A stretch of 64,000 bases of DNA from Candidula unifasciata (GCA_905116865.2 CAJHNH020000811.1:31001-95000), one strand, 5' to 3'. Counted from the first letter of the stretch, positions 33,562 to 44,329 are shown. Notes: generated by a model from the sequence alone, not told the origin. Translations and numbers: made by a program.

Positions 33562-33948
33562 CTTTGGACGTTGATAGCTATGTGTGGGATCGACCCTGTT
33601 AATCTTCCATCTAGACTGAGATTTTAATCATCTCAGGGTGTCGGACTTTGAGATAACAATTCAAAGTGAAAAACACGCACGCGCTGCTAAATTCTAAAAA
33701 TATTTCTTCGGGTAAACTCAAGTAACAAATAAAGTAACAACAAGATATTAGCAACCATTAAAACAATCGACACATGAGTTACGTTTGCCGAGCAATTATA
33801 ACAAAACTACATGTTGAAAGAATACAACGTATTCTATGACACCATATTACAAAAAAAAATTATGTCACAAAAGTTACAATATTTTCTGTAACTTATTGTA
33901 ACTGTTCGATTTTCTCTGTCTGCCTGACTGGCTGTCTCCCTCCCCTAC

Positions 33949-33950
<2 letters not shown>
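33562..33950. other. No gene recognised
   Basis: AT-rich, nothing identified. Confidence 0.45.

Positions 33951-33951
<1 letters not shown>

Positions 33952-34001
<50 letters not shown>
33952..34001. repeat. (CT)n microsatellite
   Basis: About 24 CT units. Confidence 0.97.
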
Positions 34002-34005
<4 letters not shown>

Positions 34006-34149
34006 CATCTGCTTTCCCTGCTGCCTGCCCGTCCGTCCGCAGGTCCGTCATCTGTAAGTCTTTCGTTTCTTCATACGCACATTACTTTGTCTATTTGTAT
34101 ATTCATTAATCGACTAGACAAATAACAATCGTACTGCTAATCCGACACC

Positions 34150-34310
34150 TGCTGCGGCATCGATCCGTTGTCAGCACTGCTCAAGTACTTTCCAGGCTCA
34201 TATTGGACTAATCAGCCACCTCAGTACTCATAATCACTGATTATTACTACTTTGGATGAAAGTAGTCTTTATCCCTCATGATGGACGAACACCAACATAC
34301 ATCAATCTAA
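34150..34310 (+). mobile_element. LINE ORF C-terminal zinc-finger remnant and 3' UTR
   Basis: Frame at 34150-34239 encodes RCQHCSSTFQAHIGLISHLS then THNH and TGA: a C-x2-C-x12-H-x3-H finger of the kind found at the end of some animal LINE polymerases. The following sequence with GATGGACGAAC resembles a LINE 3' UTR. Only the last exon-like stretch survives. Confidence 0.6.
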
Positions 34311-34450
34311 ATTCCAATGCCGATGGTACCAGTAATTGTTTGATTGTACATCCGTCTCGCCTTTCCCTTGAGTGTCGAGCGTCGGCCAGATCCCCTGGTA
34401 ATTCCTCGCAGCCTCATTCTCCTCAGTACCAACTCCCAACTAGCTAGTTT
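34311..34450 (-). mobile_element. LINE family C 3' end
   Basis: AATGCCGATGGTACCAGTAA, then TGATTGTACATCCGTCTCGC and CGAGCGTCGGCCAGATCCCC. Same segment as 32100-32300 and 44940-45060. Confidence 0.55.
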
Positions 34451-34614
34451 GGTCTAACAACAGACAGCTTATGTAACCGCGCTCCCGGAAGTAATCCATC
34501 AGTCAATCAATTAACCAACCAATCAATCAATCAGCATGTCTTTTACACAACGTCGCTCTTATCATGTCAAAAATAAAGTAGAGTAAAGATCCCCGCACAC
34601 GCCTTTTCGTCGCA

Positions 34615-34850
34615 TTAGGCATTTGGAAAGAGCGCCCAATTGGCACTAGGTGGGTAATGTTGTCAACATTACGCCGGCCGTCTTTACTTCCCCAGAACAT
34701 ACTACCTAGTACCCATATGAGGCTGGGTCGACCTGCGACGCCCCATGCCATGATAAAAATCCACGCAGCCAGCAGTGGGTTTCGATCGCGGTAGGATGGA
34801 ATTACGAGTCGGACTCGCAACGCCTAAGCCACGGACGCCATTTCGCTCAT
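34615..34850 (-). mobile_element. SINE with family B-like head and family C tail
   Basis: The reverse complement begins GTCCGTGGCTTAGGCGTTGC with box-B-like CGATCGAAACCC (the family B head also seen at 61885 and 63010). It ends in the family C tail GGGAAGTAAAGACGGCCGGC, GTTGACAACATTACCC. Confidence 0.6.
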
Positions 34851-35071
34851 CACGGCACGCCTGCTGTGTATCGTTGGTCATCGTGTTGTGTCCACAGCGT
34901 TTTGACACATGGCATCAAACTCATGTAACAAGTCGTTTGCAGAACGTCGCTCTCACCACTGTCTGCCTGAAAGAAACTTGGTCTCTCGCCAGCTCTTCCG
35001 CCTCATGCATTTTCATACCCAGGGAGCCAAGTAAATCATGTGCCTATCTTCGTGCTGGTAGACCCCTACCT

Positions 35072-35222
35072 CTACTTCCTGGAACTTTCTGCTAATATTA
35101 TTATTATTTCCACTCTGCCATGGCGCTTGATATGTCCAAAATATGTCAGCTTGCGAGACAAGATGGTGTTTATCAGCCAATTTTCCTTGATGTTCTGCTT
35201 TGCGTTCACCGGCTGTAAACTC
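35072..35222 (-). mobile_element. LINE RT C-terminal relic
   Basis: The minus strand encodes KENWLINTILSRKLTYFGHI then KRHGRVE, matching the R-K-L-x-Y-F-G-H-x-x-R-H segment of LINE polymerases, with an (ATA)n-like tail at about 35095-35106. Confidence 0.65.
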
Positions 35223-35229
35223 TTGTGGA

Positions 35230-35440
35230 AAGTTCTGGATGTTCGTCCACTTATGGACTGCAGTCCTGTTTCAGAACCTGAGTGTTGCGTGTGCATCCGT
35301 TTGACTCATCTGACACATTTGTGTGCAGATTATTGGTTCCTTGCCTCTCAGGCAGATGCACTCCGACTTCAAAGGAAGCTCCAAATTAGTCGACTCTTAC
35401 GACATGCTTTTGGGTAGACAGTGGGTCTATTCTTGTTTTC
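35230..35440 (-). repeat. Dispersed repeat family E, copy 2
   Basis: GGACTGCAGTCCTGTTTCAG, then GCCTCTCAGGCAGATGCACT and GTCGACTCTTACGACATGCT. Reverse complement of 17960-18210. Confidence 0.65.
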
Positions 35441-35459
35441 TTCTTCCTGTCTCACTACG

Positions 35460-35660
35460 GTCTGAGGAGAATGGCACTGCGAGGAGTTACCAGGGTATCT
35501 GGCGGACGCTCAACACTCAAGCAAATGGCGAGACCGATAAACAATCAGACAGTTACTGGTGCCATAGGAATTGGAACTCTTCGTTTGTTGCTAAAGATGG
35601 GGACGGGTCGCTTACGGATGTGTCCCGACTGCTAAGATGTCGATTCTTAATTCAACATTT
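35460..35660 (+). mobile_element. LINE family C 3' end
   Basis: GAGGAGTTACCAGGGTATCT, then CAGACAGTTACTGGTGCCAT and GATGGGGACGGGTCGCTTAC. Degenerate frame ending near ATGTCGATTCTT. Confidence 0.65.
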
Positions 35661-35899
35661 AACACTCTTTCTGTCTCATGTACTGTCAATAATTTGTCAT
35701 GCTTGTACATGACCCCATGCCTTGATGTCTAATATCATCTCCACCGATGCCCCCTCTCTTTCCTTCCAACTTACTGTGGCTACGGTGTACTTGATTTTAC
35801 TTGTTCTGAAAAGGGCGAAAACACATCACCTGGGCCCGACGTGGCTGGATATTCCCACATGAAACAAATGAGTGATGCAGACCTGGTGGTGATGACTGC

Positions 35900-36172
35900 T
35901 TGTGTCAACCAGATGAAGCGGATCAACTGCTTCTGGTGAGAGTAATCTGTTCTTTTTATGATGTATGTATGCTTCGGACATTAGAAACTCGCTTCCTGCG
36001 CGCAGAGTGGCAAGCATCACTTGAAAAGACGCAGATCAGGAGCATATCTTGGATATTCTGTCCAAGAAATTCAGGTGTGAGAGGTAATGAGCAGGCTGAA
36101 AGATTGGCTGCTGCTGCTCCTCAGAGCAGTGAGCTACTTTATGATAAAGTGGACCTGGCGAAGGCTCACTAA
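35900..36172 (+). mobile_element. LINE RNase H domain relic
   Basis: Encodes EWQASLEKTQIRSISWIFCP then NSGVRGNEQAERLAAAA. The H/N-x-G-V-x-G-N-E-x-A-(D/E)-x-L-A core is the C-terminal motif of RNase H in retrotransposons. The catalytic His and Asp positions read as Asn and Glu, so the relic is inactive. Confidence 0.7.
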
Positions 36173-36723
36173 TCCAACGGGGCTGAATGGAGGTTCTTAA
36201 AGATATTCAGCACTTGAGAGTAGGCCGACTTTTAATTAGGTTGTAACAAATGGTATTTTAGCGTGTCGACTGTTCGTTGGCTACTGAAGAAGGAGACAGA
36301 TCACGTGTGGGAATATCTTTAGTGCAGTGATGTGAATTCTCGATTGATTGATTTTATTCATTTAATCATTGGGATTTTATCTTTGATCCACATTAGGCGG
36401 CATTTTTGTCGCTCTTTTTACAACATATGCAGAAGAGACAGAGCACGGAACCTATGGCCGTAGCTGCCAGTCCAGCATAGGAGATGTAGTGCTTGATTTT
36501 CTGGTTTCCCACACTAACGACGATCAGTTTCATAGAAGCGATTCGAACTGTTTTCTTCCAGCAGCTGTTAAATAATCAATACCTGTTAATTTGTTTGTCA
36601 CGCTGATTAAATGGCTTCGGGGTTTCCAAATTATTTAATTATGTTTGTTTCTATACCATCTTCTTCTATCTTGAAAGTAATCTGTTATGCTTCCTGAACC
36701 GTTTCATCATCATCAAGAATGCA
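36173..36723. other. No gene recognised
   Basis: AT-rich spacer leading into the TTC array. Confidence 0.45.
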
Positions 36724-37165
36724 TCTTCTTATCTTCTTCTTCTTCTTCTAGTCTTCTTCTTCCTCTTCTTCCTCTTCTCTTTCTTCTGAGGATCTTCTTC
36801 TTCTCTTCTTCTTTCTTCTTCTTCTTCTTCTTCTTCTTCTTCTCTTCTTCTTTCTTCTTCTTCTTCTTCTTATTCTTCTTCTTCTTCTTCTTCTTCTTCT
36901 AAGATTCTTCTTCTTTCTCCTCCCCTCCTCCTCCCCCTCTTCTTCTTCTTTCTTCTCTTTTTCTTCTTCTTCTTCTCTTCTATCTTCTCTTCTTCTTCTT
37001 CTTCTTCTTCTTCTTTCTTCTTCTTCTTCTCTTCTTCTCCTCTCTTCTTATCCTTCTTCTTCTTCTTCTTCTTCTTCTTCTTCTTCTTCTTCTTCTTCTT
37101 CTTCTTCTTCTTCTTCTTCTTCTTCTAATTCTTCTTCTTCATATTCTAATTCTTCTTTTCTTTTT
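36724..37165. repeat. (TTC)n microsatellite, about 440 bp
   Basis: TTC array with CTC, CTA and TTA interruptions; longest pure run about 37050-37125. Confidence 0.96.
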
Positions 37166-37380
37166 CTGCGTTGTTTTTTAAGAGTTCAGTTGATGCACTC
37201 TGCTGTGGTGTACAGCTAGGCTGCAATATCTGAACCTTTCGTCAGCCAGTAACATCCGATTTCAACAAATCCTCATATGACATGCATGTTATATATTGCC
37301 CTCCTCCGGAACCGACTAGGGGAAAAACTCAGTATTGAATTATTCACTTGTGGGTTCCAGTATCTCATACTATAGGGGGA

Positions 37381-37765
37381 GATGAGTGGTTTCAAGACAT
37401 GGCGTCCGCCTCGAGTGCTGGGGATCCCGGGTTCAGGTCCCGGTGAAGGCTGGGATTTTTTTACACGTGGACTTGTATAAATTTCCCTGGCCTCTGGGTA
37501 GTAAGATCAGACGCCCGTGTGCATTGTTGTGCACGTTAAAAAACAACTTTGGCAGTTGAATGTCGAAAAAAAATAGCATAACAGCACTACCGGGGGAAAA
37601 TTTATGGTTAAAATCTATACAAAGTATTTAAGGATTCTCGTCGGTGCTACGGAGTTCATGCTCTGCGCTAACATTCTTCGGACTAGAGTTAGAAGTAGAA
37701 CGGAGAACTTATAGGTTACTATCCCTGTACCATAATATTGATCCGTCGTCTAAACTTAAACCATT
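37381..37765 (+). mobile_element. SINE family A copy 3
   Basis: Head GACATGGCGTCCGCC with box B GGGTTCAGGTCCCGG, then CCTCTGGGTAGTAAGATCAG, TTTGGCAGTTGAA and the tail GGTTACTATCCCTGTACCAT, ending in AAACTTAAACC. Confidence 0.8.
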
Positions 37766-37799
37766 TTGGTGGTTGGAAAGGAAAGGGAGGAGGAGGAGG

Positions 37800-38020
37800 G
37801 AGCGGGGTGTAGACCGATATGGTAAACTAATTAGAGGGGTTTCCTTTCAAGTCGTAGTGCGTATGCTTGAGAGGCAAGAAAGAACAGTCCTTTTAAACAA
37901 AAACCAAATCTGTAAAACTGAGGTACACACAACTCAAGTTCTGGATCAAGATTATGCCTGTAAAACTGAGGTACACACAACTCAAGTTCTGGATCAAGAT
38001 TATGCTTGTAAAACTGTCAT
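37800..38020 (+). repeat. Dispersed repeat family E fragment with internal tandem duplication
   Basis: GCTTGAGAGGCAAGAAAG matches family E; the end (CTGTAAAACTGAGGTACACA then CAAGTTCTGGATCAAGATTA) is duplicated in tandem with a period of about 48 bp. Confidence 0.6.
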
Positions 38021-38187
38021 AGACTCACACATATTGATGCAGACATACATACAACCATGTGTACAAACACTCTTATATATCTGAGCATGCAAAAACGCAC
38101 ACACACTCTCACAAACACACACACATACACACACATACACTGAGTATACTTACGCTGATGCATACCCGAACAGACACAAATACCCGT

Positions 38188-38659
38188 CACACACGAAAAC
38201 AACTAACCCTACATACAAAACACACACGAAAACAACTAACCCTACATACAAAACACACACGAAAACAACTAACCCTACATACAAAACACACACGAAAACA
38301 ACTAACCCTACATACAAAACACACACGAAAACAACTACCCTACATACAAAACACACACGAAAAAACAACTACCCTACATACAAAACACACACGCAAACAA
38401 CTAACCCTACATACAAAACACACACGAAAAACAACTAACCCTACATACAAAACCACACACGAAAACAACTACCCCTACATACAAAAACACACGAAAACAA
38501 ACTAAACCATACATACAAAACACACACGAAAACAACTAACCCTACATACAAAACACACACGAAAACAACTAACCCTACATACAAAACAAACACGAAAACA
38601 ACTACCCCTACATACAAAACACACACGAAAACAACTAACCCTACATACAAAACACACAT
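38188..38659. repeat. 33-bp minisatellite, about 14 units
   Basis: Unit CACACACGAAAACAACTAAC followed by CCTACATACAAAA, with scattered 1-bp indels that break both coding frames. Confidence 0.96.
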
Positions 38660-39372
38660 AAAAACATATACATGCATCTACGCCTACATATACACACCCT
38701 CATACATACCTATTCATACACACACTTTATTCTGCTTCACGAAAAAAAAAAAAAATACACACACTCATATCATGTATATCACACACACACAATCATTTGT
38801 ACTTTTTACAAAAACTTATCTAATCATGAAATGATTTTTGATTCTAGATTAACTAAATCAAAGATGCCACATAATCACTGGAAATGCATGAACTGAAAAA
38901 AAGTCTGTCTGGGTTAGATAAATAGTTACTTTTTGCAGTTTTTCAGATCGACTGGAAGATCGTTCCATAAATAAGAGTGTGCTAAACATGTTTTAAATAA
39001 ATAAATTCTAGTCCTAGGCAAAAGTAATAAGCTTAGTAGCTTGCTATTTGTAGGATTGGTTTGAATCAACCGTAAAATGTAATTTATAATATTCTGTGAT
39101 AGGATTTTATGAATGAATTTGGAAATGTTTAAAATTAAACGTTTTTTCTCAATGGCTAAAATCCTAGACGTATAAAATATTTTTTTTTTCTGATGTAATG
39201 TTTATCGCAGACGAGGCGAAAGGCCCGATTTTGTAGAGAACACAGTCATTTAACATTAAATAAGAAGCAACCAGGAATATACAGCGAGCGCTTTGTGATA
39301 TGAAATGGCAAAAAAGGATAATGAATGAACGAATAAATAAATGAATGAATGAATGAATGAAACAGAAACAAC
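38660..39372. other. No gene recognised (probable intron or 3' flank)
   Basis: CA-rich then AT-rich DNA, including (GAAT)n at about 39325-39362. Confidence 0.45.
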
Positions 39373-39529
39373 TTGCTTGTAGACATCCGTGTCACTCAGC
39401 AGCAGTGGCTTGAAGTGAAGTCTGCTAAGACTATCCACCCACACCCGGCCTTTGGTCTGTTTCTTGATATCAATAGGATCCACCTCGCTTTCCCCTCTAG
39501 CCCAGTGTATCATGTTTGCCTCATGTTGT
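39373..39529 (-). CDS. Ig gene exon 5: second half of the second Ig domain
   Basis: Acceptor GATTGTTTGATACTTTCAG at the right edge, then frame RQHEANMIHWARGESEVDP, a basic linker, and RLHFKPLLLSDTDVY. The I-x-W near the start and the L-x-F-x-x-x-x-x-S-D-T-x-V-Y near the end fit Ig strands C and E-F. It follows exon 4 in order and strand and would complete the domain begun there. The exon starts with one base of a split codon, whereas exon 4 as read ends with one base over, so the join is off by one. The 3' border is uncertain: the best GT is the weak CAA|GTTGTT at 39372. The expected F-strand Cys is not visible. Confidence 0.5.
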
Positions 39530-39769
39530 CTGAAAGTATCAAACAATCCCAGAATATACGTGGATACTTTTTTCCCAGTTTGGGATCATTAGTATTTTTT
39601 AAAACTCGGGGTTTAGGAAGAATAGTAATGGTGAGCATACACGATGTAAAGAAGTGTGTTAGCAGGGCATGAAAAATTTGTTTCAAGGCTAAAAGAGCAA
39701 TCAAAATAACACAAACCACACGAGTCCCCATTTTGTTTTTCTGAAGACTACCTAGTTCCCCCTCCCCCC

Positions 39770-39946
39770 GGTCGTGGGACCTAGGCTGCAATTTCTTGTG
39801 GGAAGTAGGTGGGTTGAGTTAGGGCCAGTTCTAGATGTTTTGGGCTCGTTATAGGCACCAGAAAGCAGGGAGACCCAGTCTTACCACCCTCTTAAATGTT
39901 GGACTGTCTTATGACGTCATCTGGGGTACGATATTAATAAAGCACC
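39770..39946 (+). mobile_element. MITE-like element, copy 4 (5' truncated)
   Basis: Core GTGGGAAGTAGGTGGGTTGA and right end GACTGTCTTATGACGTCATC followed by AATAAAGCACCC. The left inverted repeat is missing. Confidence 0.7.
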
Positions 39947-40034
39947 CTTTTCTCCAAGGGAGCTTGTCTTGTTAGTCAAACTCGCCCCCCCCCCCCCCCA
40001 CGTCTCTCTATCAACGCCATCTTTATCATCATTG

Positions 40035-40310
40035 TTATCATCAGCATTGTGCATTGTGGCTGGCGTGGGCGATCATGCCCCTCCACAATCTGCAATCTTC
40101 AGTAGGACGAATCAGTTTATATGCTGACATCACTTCAAGACAAAAACAAAGGCTATCAATTGTAGTCCTTGGTTGTCTTCGTCTGCCTCTTTTCCAGTGG
40201 TCGCAACATGTTCCAGTTTTCATTTTCTGATAACATGACCACAAAAATGTTTTTGATGTGTGTGGTAAGTTATCTTTGAGCCCTCGACTCGTTCAAAACA
40301 TCTAGGTGGG
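40035..40310 (-). mobile_element. LINE family A 3' region, copy 2
   Basis: TGTGGCTGGCGTGGGCGATC, CCCTCCACAATCTGCAATCT and GTCTTCGTCTGCCTCTTTTC on the plus strand. The complement encodes a decayed RT C-terminus. Confidence 0.65.
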
Positions 40311-40395
40311 CGCCTTGCCTCTCAGGCAGATGCACTTAAACTTTGAAGGAAGTATCCCTAATTGGTCGGCTTTTACGACATATTTGTTGGGGGGA
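40311..40395 (-). repeat. Dispersed repeat family E fragment
   Basis: GCCTTGCCTCTCAGGCAGAT, then TGGTCGGCTTTTACGACATA. Confidence 0.55.
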
Positions 40396-40570
40396 GAGGG
40401 AGGGGCTATAGGACTATTCTCTCCACGACCCTGCATCAAATAGGACCAGGAAAACTACACGGGAAGGATTTGCACACTGCCTGACAATTTGTCAGGCCCT
40501 TTCAGGCTCAGAAATGCTAGATTGCTTGGATGTGAGGCGGTGAGGGGGTGGGTGGGGGGGGGGGGCTGCG

Positions 40571-41110
40571 GGGTCTCGAGGCATGGCGTCCGCCTTGATT
40601 GCTGGAGGTCCCAGGTTCAGGCCCCGGCGAAGACTGGGATTATTTTCATGTGGACTTCTAGTAATTTTTCCTGATCTGTGGGTAGTAAGATCGGACGCCT
40701 GTGTGTGTTGTTGCGGTCTCTGAGTGGTAAGATCAGACGCCCGTGTGTTGTTGCGGTCTCTGGGTAGTAAGATCGGACGCCCGTGTGTGTTGTTGTGGTC
40801 TCTGGGTAGTAAGATCGGACGCCCGTGTGTGTTGTTGCGGTCTCTGTGTAGTAAGTTTGGGCGCCCGTGTGTGTTTTTGCGCGTAAAATATCTTGGCAGT
40901 TGGAAATCAAAAAGAGCAGCCTAACGGCGCTGTCTGGGAAAAATTTAGAGTTAAAAATCTTCCCAAAATACTTCAGGATCCTCGCCGGTTCTACGGAGTT
41001 CGTGCACTGCACTGAGGTTAACAGACTCAGGCTTGATTTAGAAGTAGGCCAGAGCACTTATGGGTTACTACTCTTGTGCCATGATGTTGATCTGTCGTCC
41101 AAACCTTAAA
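40571..41110 (+). mobile_element. SINE family A copy 4 with internal 40-bp expansion
   Basis: Head GGCATGGCGTCCGCC, box B CCAGGTTCAGGCCCCGG and tail GGTTACTACTCTTGTGCCAT then AAACCTTAAACC. Between 40690 and 40870 the internal segment GGTCTCTGGGTAGTAAGATC plus GGACGCCCGTGTGTGTTGTT is repeated about five times in tandem, making this copy roughly 150 bp longer than its relatives. Confidence 0.8.
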
Positions 41111-41149
41111 CCTCAAACAGTTGGATGCGAGGTACACCGAAATAACGCA

Positions 41150-41450
41150 AAACATCATCATCATCCTCAGGTGCCTTGCCGACTGGCAAGGGCGATCATG
41201 CTTCTCCACAATCCGCGATCTCCTGCATGTATCAGTTCGTGTGCTGACACACCTCCATGCCATGCAACAAGACTATCAAGAATCTTCTCTCGTTGTCTTC
41301 CTCTATTCCTCCTTCCACAGATCTTTCAAGTGTTCACAACATGTTCCATTTCCCCTCTTCTCATAACATAGCCGAAACATGATGACTGTCTCCTTCCGAT
41401 GTCTGTGATAAGTTATCTTCGGTCTTCCGCAATAACACAGGAACTCAAAA
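41150..41450 (-). mobile_element. LINE family A 3' region, copy 3
   Basis: GCGATCATGCTTCTCCACAA, TCTTCTCTCGTTGTCTTCCT and CCCCTCTTCTCATAACATAG. Closest relative is 63055-63300. Confidence 0.7.
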
Positions 41451-41697
41451 AGTTTGACAGTACTTACGTGGGACAGTTCAGCAGCAGATGCGAATTTTCA
41501 TTTTCGTAGAGAACTTTTCTTTTCACCAACGACGGTAACTGGGGTTGATCTTTCATGGAATGGAAACCGGCGTCTACCACCTCCACCACGTTTCCCGATT
41601 CGTCGGTAACTGGCAGGTGAAAGTTCCGAACACAATATTTTAGTTAGATGTTACTTTCTATAGTCCTTGACTAGGTGACTGATCCAATTGTTCCAAT
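41451..41697. other. No gene recognised
   Basis: Short unclassified stretch. Confidence 0.4.
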
Positions 41698-41990
<293 letters not shown>

Positions 41991-42957
41991 ATATCATCCA
42001 TTCTTTCTTTCCCTTCTTTCTGTCATTCTTTTTAACCCTTTCTTATTTTCTAGCTTTTATTCTATCTATCTTCGATTCTTTCTTTTGTGTTTTTGACACG
42101 TGATAAAAAAATAAGCCACTTTAGAACATCGCCATGACCGGGTAGAACAATGGCAAACAAGGTGGCAGCAGACCCGACTAAATAAGAGTAAAAATTTAAA
42201 GACAGTAGCACTAGGAAATATTATGACTACAATTCATTCAATTCAACCAGATTTTTGAAAGACAAAGTTGGGTTAGGCTGATAAGCTGCAAATTTATATG
42301 CAGACTCCCTTGTTTTCCGTTTCCGATTTTACGGGAAAAATAAATAATTAAAAAGGCAGCCACGCTCAACCTGGTGAGAACAGTGTTGGTTATATCTGTC
42401 GTGCGGTTTCTTTGTATGAAGTTTATCTACTAACGTTTATGAAGTTGTGCTAAAATATTTTGTTTTCCCTATCTGGGCGCATTGTTCACCCTTTCATCTA
42501 AAGTGTTGCCGTAAACAGGAGGGGGGGGGGGGGGGGGGGTGACTGCAGTCCAGCTGATTGTAAGAAATGCTGAATAGAACATCAAATGTGACTGGAAAGC
42601 TCAACGTAGGGAATGGGAAAGATACACACAAACACAACCGAACGTTTTGGTCAAAGTCTTTGTCAACGGAGTATTAAATACAGCACAAACTGTGACCGGA
42701 AAAACTAAACGGACTAGACAACAGAGCCAATAAAATAGCAAGGTCAACATGAAACAAAGGAGTGTGTAATTGGAGGGGGGAGGGGGGGTTTAGTTAAACA
42801 AATAAACAAGTAAATAAATCAAATTAAATTAAACTGTGTTGAATATTGATCCTTCGAGGATTAACTATGGATCAGACGATTTTCTAATGAGCTGCGACTG
42901 GTTTAATCACCGGAGCATGATTTTATAGCAGTGACTGAGATATCGTTTCCGTCTTGA
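41991..42957. other. No gene recognised
   Basis: Poly-G run at about 42521-42539 and a G-rich patch at 42773-42788. No exon or repeat family recognised. Confidence 0.4.
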
Positions 42958-43037
42958 TGGTCACAACTGTTGAAATGGAGGGAGACAGGTAATAAGGCAC
43001 TCAAACTTGTCTCCCCCCACTTCAACAGTTCTGACCA
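42958..43037. repeat. Imperfect inverted repeat (hairpin), 32-bp arms
   Basis: Arm 42958-42989 (TGGTCACAACTGTTGAAATG...) and arm 43006-43037 (reverse complement TGGTCAGAACTGTTGAAGTG...) match at 28 of 32 positions, with a 16-bp loop. Confidence 0.8.
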
Positions 43038-43163
43038 CCACAATATCCCGAGTCTGTGGTATCGACTTTTAATTCTACAATCAGCAACTATCAAAACTGA
43101 TCTGGGAACGTCACATAGTCTGCAAAAGCTCCACAGAAACAATGCATCAGGTGGTCAACTTAC

Positions 43164-43356
43164 TTCGCGAGACTGGTGGGTCAGTAGGACATGGCTCCTG
43201 ACAAGGGACAAGTATGGTTTCACTTTCTCTATTGCCGATCTCCGACATCTTGCGGATATGACGTGGCAAGGCCGTTGAATGGCAGGGAACTCCTTCCGGG
43301 TAGACAGCCATCATTGCATAGTCTCTCGGGAAGACAGGAATGTCCTGGTACATTTT
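43164..43356 (-). CDS. Ig gene exon 4: linker and first half of the second Ig domain
   Basis: Strong borders: acceptor CTACTCAACTCTTTCCTCAG and donor GCGAA|GTAAGTTG. The 64-codon frame starts KMYQDIPVFPRDYAMMAVYP, continues EGVPCHSTALPRHIRKM, and ends with E-S-E-T-I-L-V-P-C-Q-E-P-C, an Ig B-strand with the first Cys and a C-x-x-x-C variant. It enters in phase 0, matching the phase 0 exit of exon 3. The segment with PEGVPC and ALP recalls, from memory and unverified, FAM187-type proteins. By analogy with the exon 1/exon 2 join, the Ig domain is expected to be split here, and exon 5 supplies the rest. The exit phase is one base off. Confidence 0.65.
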
Positions 43357-43665
43357 CTGAGGAAAGAGTTGAGTAGCACACATTTGATCGCACACTGCTG
43401 TTGTCTTGTTAGGACGTTAAACGAAGACATTAAAATGTACATAACGTGTTTGCACAAGATTATATCGGTTTGGGGACCCAACAGGAGAAAAACTCTTGAA
43501 ACTCGTTTAAAAGTGGGACGCGTCAGTAGGAAGTCAAAAAGTTAATAGTAATTAATTTTCGTTCAAGAAATATAGTTTTTGGCCGTCAGCAACATTTGGT
43601 TTGCAATGTTCTATGTTAATGATATGCAAAATAAAATAATAAATATGTCAATAAAATGAGTTAAA
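43357..43665. other. Intron 3 sequence
   Basis: Nothing recognised besides the acceptor tract next to exon 4. Confidence 0.4.
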
Positions 43666-43669
43666 CGAC

Positions 43670-44080
43670 TGTCTGGTTCGTTTATTCATTCGTTCACTGA
43701 TTGGACACATGGTAGGTTTGGTCGATTAGTTCATTAATTAATAAATTAATTAATTGGTAAATTAATTAATTATTTAATTAAATAATTAATTAAATAATTA
43801 ATTGGTTCATTAATTCATCAACTGGTTAGTTTGTTCATCGATTCATTCACTTATTTGTTAGTTGGTTTGTTCGCTCAATTACTCGTTCATTGATTTGCTA
43901 GTTTGTGGCTTCATTCATAGATTTTTTATTTAATTACCTGGTTGGTTGGTTCACCATTAATTTGGTGCTTCGTTCATTCATTCGTTCATGTAACAAGTTA
44001 GTTAGTTCGTTCCTTCATTCTATTGTTTATTGATATTTTAGTTGATTTGTTTGTTTATTTATTCGCGCTTTGATTAAGCG
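43670..44080. repeat. Cryptic tetranucleotide region with AT palindromes
   Basis: Drifting TTCATTCG, ATTAATTA and TTGGTTGG motifs over 400 bp. A perfect 28-bp palindrome lies at 43764-43791 (half AATTAATTATTTAA). Confidence 0.8.
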
Positions 44081-44139
44081 ACAGGGTGATAATTGTGTTT
44101 GATGGCTGGCTAGTTAATTTGTTTGTCTTCTTTCTACTT

Positions 44140-44310
44140 GTTAGCGTTCACCAGCTGTACGCCCTGCAGGAACTGGTTGAACGTCCACTTCAGGACATTG
44201 ATCTTGTTCCTCATCTTGAGTTTTGCATATCAAGCGTTTTGCTGATTTGGATTATTTGTATGCAGACGTCGGTTTCTCACCCCTGAAGTAGATGGACCCC
44301 GACTTAGAAG
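44140..44310 (-). repeat. Dispersed repeat family E, diverged copy
   Basis: GCGTTCACCAGCTGTA, ACGTCCACTT and TTTGTATGCAGA parallel 35205-35335. Confidence 0.45.
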
Positions 44311-44329
44311 AAAAAAAAAAAGGTAAAGT

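Noticed and set aside
38188..38659. CRISPR array
   Set aside because: Repeats are contiguous 33-bp units without unique spacers, and the setting is animal DNA.
42903..43142. Further Ig-gene exon just downstream of exon 4
   Set aside because: The frame crosses the 42958-43037 hairpin and shows no Ig motif or splice borders.
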